Of a DNA stretch of 25,225 bases, positions 22,771 to 25,225 are shown one piece after another. The notes below the pieces were generated by a model. That model saw only the letters and a list, made by a program, of their open reading frames with translations. It searched no databases and was not told the origin of the DNA. The position numbers were made by a program, and so were the translations under genes. Every line of letters starts with the position of its first letter. Positions within the stretch are counted from its first letter, which is position 1. The DNA is from Bacillota bacterium (GTDB taxonomy: Bacteria; Bacillota; Clostridia; Lachnospirales; Lachnospiraceae), in contig JAEWHR010000113.1 in assembly GCA_023387655.1 (NCBI GenBank), positions 1 to 25,225 on the forward strand, read 5' to 3'.

Positions 22771-23046
22771 TTATTGAGCTTGAGAAGCCTCACTACCTTC
22801 TATACTCTCACGTTGGTTCACACGATTGGCAATTGTCTCAGGAAGCAATGCGGATAACACAATCTGCCCTGTTTCCATTACCACAACTGCTTTGCACTTT
22901 CTTCCGCAGGTCGCATCAACACAGTTACCGCTATCTTTCGCATTTTGAACCATTCTTTTTACCGGAGCTGCCTCCGGCCGTATTACAGAAATCATTTTTC
23001 CTGCATTTACTACATTACCAAAACCAATATTAATCAGTTTATTCAA
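22771..23046 (-). CDS. remA: RemA/DUF370 family DNA-binding regulator
   Basis: A 91-residue protein matching RemA, the Bacillus subtilis DNA-binding regulator of biofilm matrix and osmoprotection genes: KLINIGFGNVVNAGKMISVI, PEAAPVKRM, DATCGRKCKAVVVM and IVLSALLPETIANR. The B. subtilis Arg-Arg pair essential for DNA binding (GRR) is R49-K50 here, and three cysteines (C42, C47, C51) cluster around it. It starts at a TTG with AGAGGGG six bases upstream, 12 bp after yicC. A conserved yicC-remA-rpoZ order supports the call. The target genes are unknown. Confidence 0.92.
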   Translation of the reverse strand: MNKLINIGFGNVVNAGKMISVIRPEAAPVKRMVQNAKDSGNCVDATCGRKCKAVVVMETGQIVLSALLPETIANRVNQRESIEGSEASQAQ

Positions 23047-23058
23047 ATGTATCCCCTC

Positions 23059-23937
23059 TTACTCAATGTTTTGTATCTGTTCTCGTATCTTTTCAATTTC
23101 TGTTTTTAAATCGATTGCTTGATTCGATACAGCCAAATCATTTGCTTTCGACAAGATCGTATTAGCCTCACGATTCATTTCCTGAGCAATAAAATCTAGC
23201 TTTCTACCTACGTTTACCGCTTCATTTAGGGTGCACTTCATATTATTGATATGAGCACGTAATCGAACCGTTTCTTCATCTACACAGATTTTATCAGCAA
23301 ATATAGTTATCTCAGTTGCTAATACACCTTCGTCTATGGAGGTTTCTCCTAATAAATCTTTTACTTTATCTGTTAACTTTTTACGATATTCTGCTACGAT
23401 CTGAGGTTCTCTTTCTTCAATAAAATCTACGATCGCAAGCATGCCATCTAACTTTGCATGAATATCTGCTAACAAATGCTCACCTTCTGCTATTCGTGTT
23501 TCCACAAACTTTTCAGCAGCTACTTTTACCGTATTCTCAAGTAATTCCCATAGTTCTTGTTCATCCATGGTCTGTTCCTCAAGCGTAAAAACATCTGGAA
23601 ATCTTGACAATATGGAGGCTCTTACATCATTTTCTATACCAAAATCCCGGCTCATTTTTTCGAGGCCGTTATAGTATTCTCTTGCTATATCCTCGTTATA
23701 CTTAACGCATGCCTTACCTTCCGTGTAATCCTCGTATGTAATAAATACATCGACCTTTCCACGGTTAATATATTGTTTTAGAATATTTCGAATACCTGAT
23801 TCAAAAAAGTTTAATTTCTTAGGCAATTTTACCGAAATCTCTAAGTAACGGTGATTCACAGATTTTAACTCTACAATCATCTTACGTTCCCCGGTATCAA
23901 TCTCACATCTACCAAAGCCGGTCATACTCTTTAACAT
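23059..23937 (-). CDS. yicC: YicC/YloC family endoribonuclease
   Basis: A 292-residue protein starting MLKSMTGFGRCE, the hallmark of the family, with VELKSVNHRYLEISVKLP in the N-terminal half. The C-terminal DUF1732 part contains DEETVRLRAHINNMK and GRKLDFIAQEMNREANTILSKA. Family members are hexameric endoribonucleases that cut structured RNA and affect sRNA turnover. The length is typical. It is the first gene of yicC-remA-rpoZ-lepB-lepB. The ribosome binding site is unclear: AGAGGA lies about 12 bases before the ATG, rather far. Confidence 0.93.
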   Translation of the reverse strand: MLKSMTGFGRCEIDTGERKMIVELKSVNHRYLEISVKLPKKLNFFESGIRNILKQYINRGKVDVFITYEDYTEGKACVKYNEDIAREYYNGLEKMSRDFGIENDVRASILSRFPDVFTLEEQTMDEQELWELLENTVKVAAEKFVETRIAEGEHLLADIHAKLDGMLAIVDFIEEREPQIVAEYRKKLTDKVKDLLGETSIDEGVLATEITIFADKICVDEETVRLRAHINNMKCTLNEAVNVGRKLDFIAQEMNREANTILSKANDLAVSNQAIDLKTEIEKIREQIQNIE

Positions 23938-24136
23938 ATCAGCTCAATTCCTCTCGTGATTAGTGCAAAAGAACTTCATTCTTTTACACGGATATTTGTG
24001 CCTGTGTCACCCTTAACATAAATATCCAGCCTACTACAGGCATGTTTTCATGTGTGTAGAATAAATTCTTCAAACTTTCTACTAACTCCTGTGATTCTTA
24101 GTTAACCTACTGTCTCGATTAGCCATTATCTAAAAC
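23938..24136 (-). other. Structured 5' leader of the yicC operon
   Basis: About 190 nt between the promoter and yicC. It contains an 11-bp hairpin with one G-U (GTGTAAAAGAA/TTCTTTTGCAC, 23963-23989). Next to it is an 8-bp stem GGATATTT/AAATATCC (23990-24027) enclosing GTGACACAGGCAC. There is also a small GCC/GGC stem near 24031-24043. I do not recognise it as a known riboswitch class. Confidence 0.45.
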
Positions 24137-24165
24137 ATTATAATGAAAAATACTGTATTCGTCAA
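24137..24165 (-). promoter_or_regulatory. Promoter of the yicC-remA-rpoZ-lepB-lepB operon
   Basis: On the minus strand TTGACG, 17 bp, TATAAT: a near-perfect sigma-A site. Confidence 0.85.
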
Positions 24166-24198
24166 GTTATTTCTAGTTTTTGGTGATTAATTCCATCC

Positions 24199-25155
24199 TT
24201 AGTTGAAGTAAACTAACTTTTCTTTTGGTTCCTCTGCCAATTCGATCTTCTTCGCATATAGAACCGGTCCTTTTCCGCGATATTCCTTATAGTACTCTAC
24301 ACGTACTTGTGCTGTGATTGTAATCCACATACGATTCTTTAACTGATCATATGCTACTGGACCCGCAAGATCTGTTTTGCATAAGAAACCAATAAAAGCG
24401 ATATCATCCGCGCAACAAGTCATCGCAAATCGACCAGGAACAAATCCTCCTTTTGGAAATCGATCTGTTTTATATACCATGGCACGAAATGAAATTGTTT
24501 TCCCTTGATACATTTTTGGATTATCCATCGCATGTAAATACCAAAGGCCATAATCCTCATCACATAAGTCAATATGATCTGCTGTAATGTCAAAAGGAAG
24601 CACTTCTTCCCCAGCATCGGTGGTTACCCCATCTACAGATTCATAAATAATCTCAGCCTTACGGTTGACTGGTTTAATGGTACGTCTTATTGCGATTTTA
24701 TCTGTAGAGTCATCACAACGATTTACAATGATAGTATCAGAATACTTAAATTGGGATATCATTATGGATTTAAAGTTACTCATATAGTTTTGGTAGGTGG
24801 ACGCATCAATTAAGGTTATGATCTGTGCCATTACTAGTGGCTCAGGTAACTCCATCTCTAAAAATTCTTCAGTATCCCACATACCATTGTATTCTATCAT
24901 AATTCGCTGAGGTTTATAAAACTCAAAACAACGCTTTAGATACTCTTCATTTAATTTATCTTGATCTTCTACAACAACCACATCAACCTTTAACTTTGCC
25001 AACATGGCCTCATCATATTCTACTTCTCCTTCTTCACAAACAAGGAGTAAGGTACGAACAGAATCTGTAAACTCTGGGTCTTTCATTGTTTCTAGTACAA
25101 ACGTACTTTTTCCACTTTCTAAAAAACCATTGACTAAATATACTGGTATCTCCAT
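24199..25155 (-). CDS. CobW/G3E-type GTPase fused to a DUF1980 (YcgQ-like) domain
   Basis: A 318-residue protein in two parts. Residues 1 to about 190 are a G3E GTPase of the CobW/YeiR type: Walker A at 8-18 (VNGFLESGKST), EYNGMWD matching the family's E-x-x-G switch, and NRCD at the guanine-recognition position. The CXCC metal motif of many zinc-handling members is not seen. Residues about 220-318 (GKTISFRAMVYKTDRFPKGG, then GRFAMTCCADDIAFIGFLC) resemble the C-terminal domain of YcgQ/TIGR03943 proteins, which partner with YcgR-type permeases often encoded beside CobW GTPases. The ATG at 25155 has GGAGG five bases upstream; two upstream in-frame starts are worse. A role in metal handling is inferred. 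Its upstream neighbours lie outside the window. Confidence 0.75.
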   Translation of the reverse strand: MEIPVYLVNGFLESGKSTFVLETMKDPEFTDSVRTLLLVCEEGEVEYDEAMLAKLKVDVVVVEDQDKLNEEYLKRCFEFYKPQRIMIEYNGMWDTEEFLEMELPEPLVMAQIITLIDASTYQNYMSNFKSIMISQFKYSDTIIVNRCDDSTDKIAIRRTIKPVNRKAEIIYESVDGVTTDAGEEVLPFDITADHIDLCDEDYGLWYLHAMDNPKMYQGKTISFRAMVYKTDRFPKGGFVPGRFAMTCCADDIAFIGFLCKTDLAGPVAYDQLKNRMWITITAQVRVEYYKEYRGKGPVLYAKKIELAEEPKEKLVYFN

Positions 25156-25225
25156 CTTATCCTCCATGCACCTATTCAACTAAATATGGCATTCCTATTT
25201 CGCTGAATAACATTTTTTATTTCAA

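Noticed and set aside
23938..24136. Known riboswitch (c-di-GMP, SAM, THF, preQ1) in the yicC leader
   Set aside because: None of the conserved cores I know for these classes is visible; kept only as an unassigned structured leader.

Overview
The window is AT-rich, low-GC Firmicutes DNA. Strong AGGAGG-type ribosome binding sites, TTGACA-17-TATAAT-type promoters, frequent TTG/GTG starts, a T-box leader and the gene content (remA/DUF370, CBS-containing family II pyrophosphatase, clustered glycolytic genes) suggest a clostridium, most likely a Lachnospiraceae relative such as Lachnoclostridium. The family assignment is inference. Nearly all genes are on the minus strand; only an RNPP-type regulator and a cold-shock gene are on the plus strand.

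Left end (1-4.3 kb): a cell-cell signalling island. A 52-aa peptide gene with a signal-like N-terminus and the first 26 codons of a further gene are read leftward. Divergent from them is a helix-turn-helix plus TPR regulator of the RNPP/Rgg type. Facing it is an agr-type quorum-sensing locus in the order agrC-agrB-agrD, with a 39-codon agrD, followed by a stand-alone receiver-domain protein. No LytTR-type AgrA lies in the window. Clear sigma-A-like promoters can be placed for agrC, agrD, the receiver gene and the HTH-TPR gene. The last has a TGACA/TGTCA palindrome at its predicted transcription start.

Middle (4.3-9.9 kb): a cold-shock protein gene has a long leader containing a 24-bp hairpin and T7 tract. 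Convergent with it are secG, rnr, smpB and a CBS-type manganese pyrophosphatase gene, all leftward.

Central metabolism (9.9-20.9 kb): gapA, pgk and tpiA, then, after an interruption, gpmI. These are the triose-phosphate part of glycolysis, with gpmI followed by secG-rnr-smpB. The interruption holds a T-box-controlled, sequence-divergent methionyl-tRNA synthetase, an EamA-type transporter and a MATE exporter. It also has two unrelated tandem-repeat arrays, a 23-bp unit (about 12 copies) and a 46-bp unit (4 copies).

Right end (21.2-25.2 kb): yicC, remA, rpoZ and two tandem signal peptidase I genes form a probable operon behind a consensus promoter and a structured leader of about 190 nt. The last gene encodes a CobW/G3E GTPase apparently fused to a DUF1980/YcgQ-like C-terminal domain.

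Best candidates for something undescribed: the pairing of an RNPP regulator and its divergent peptide gene with an agr locus that has a single-domain receiver instead of AgrA; the csp leader hairpin; the divergent MetRS; and the two tandem-repeat arrays.
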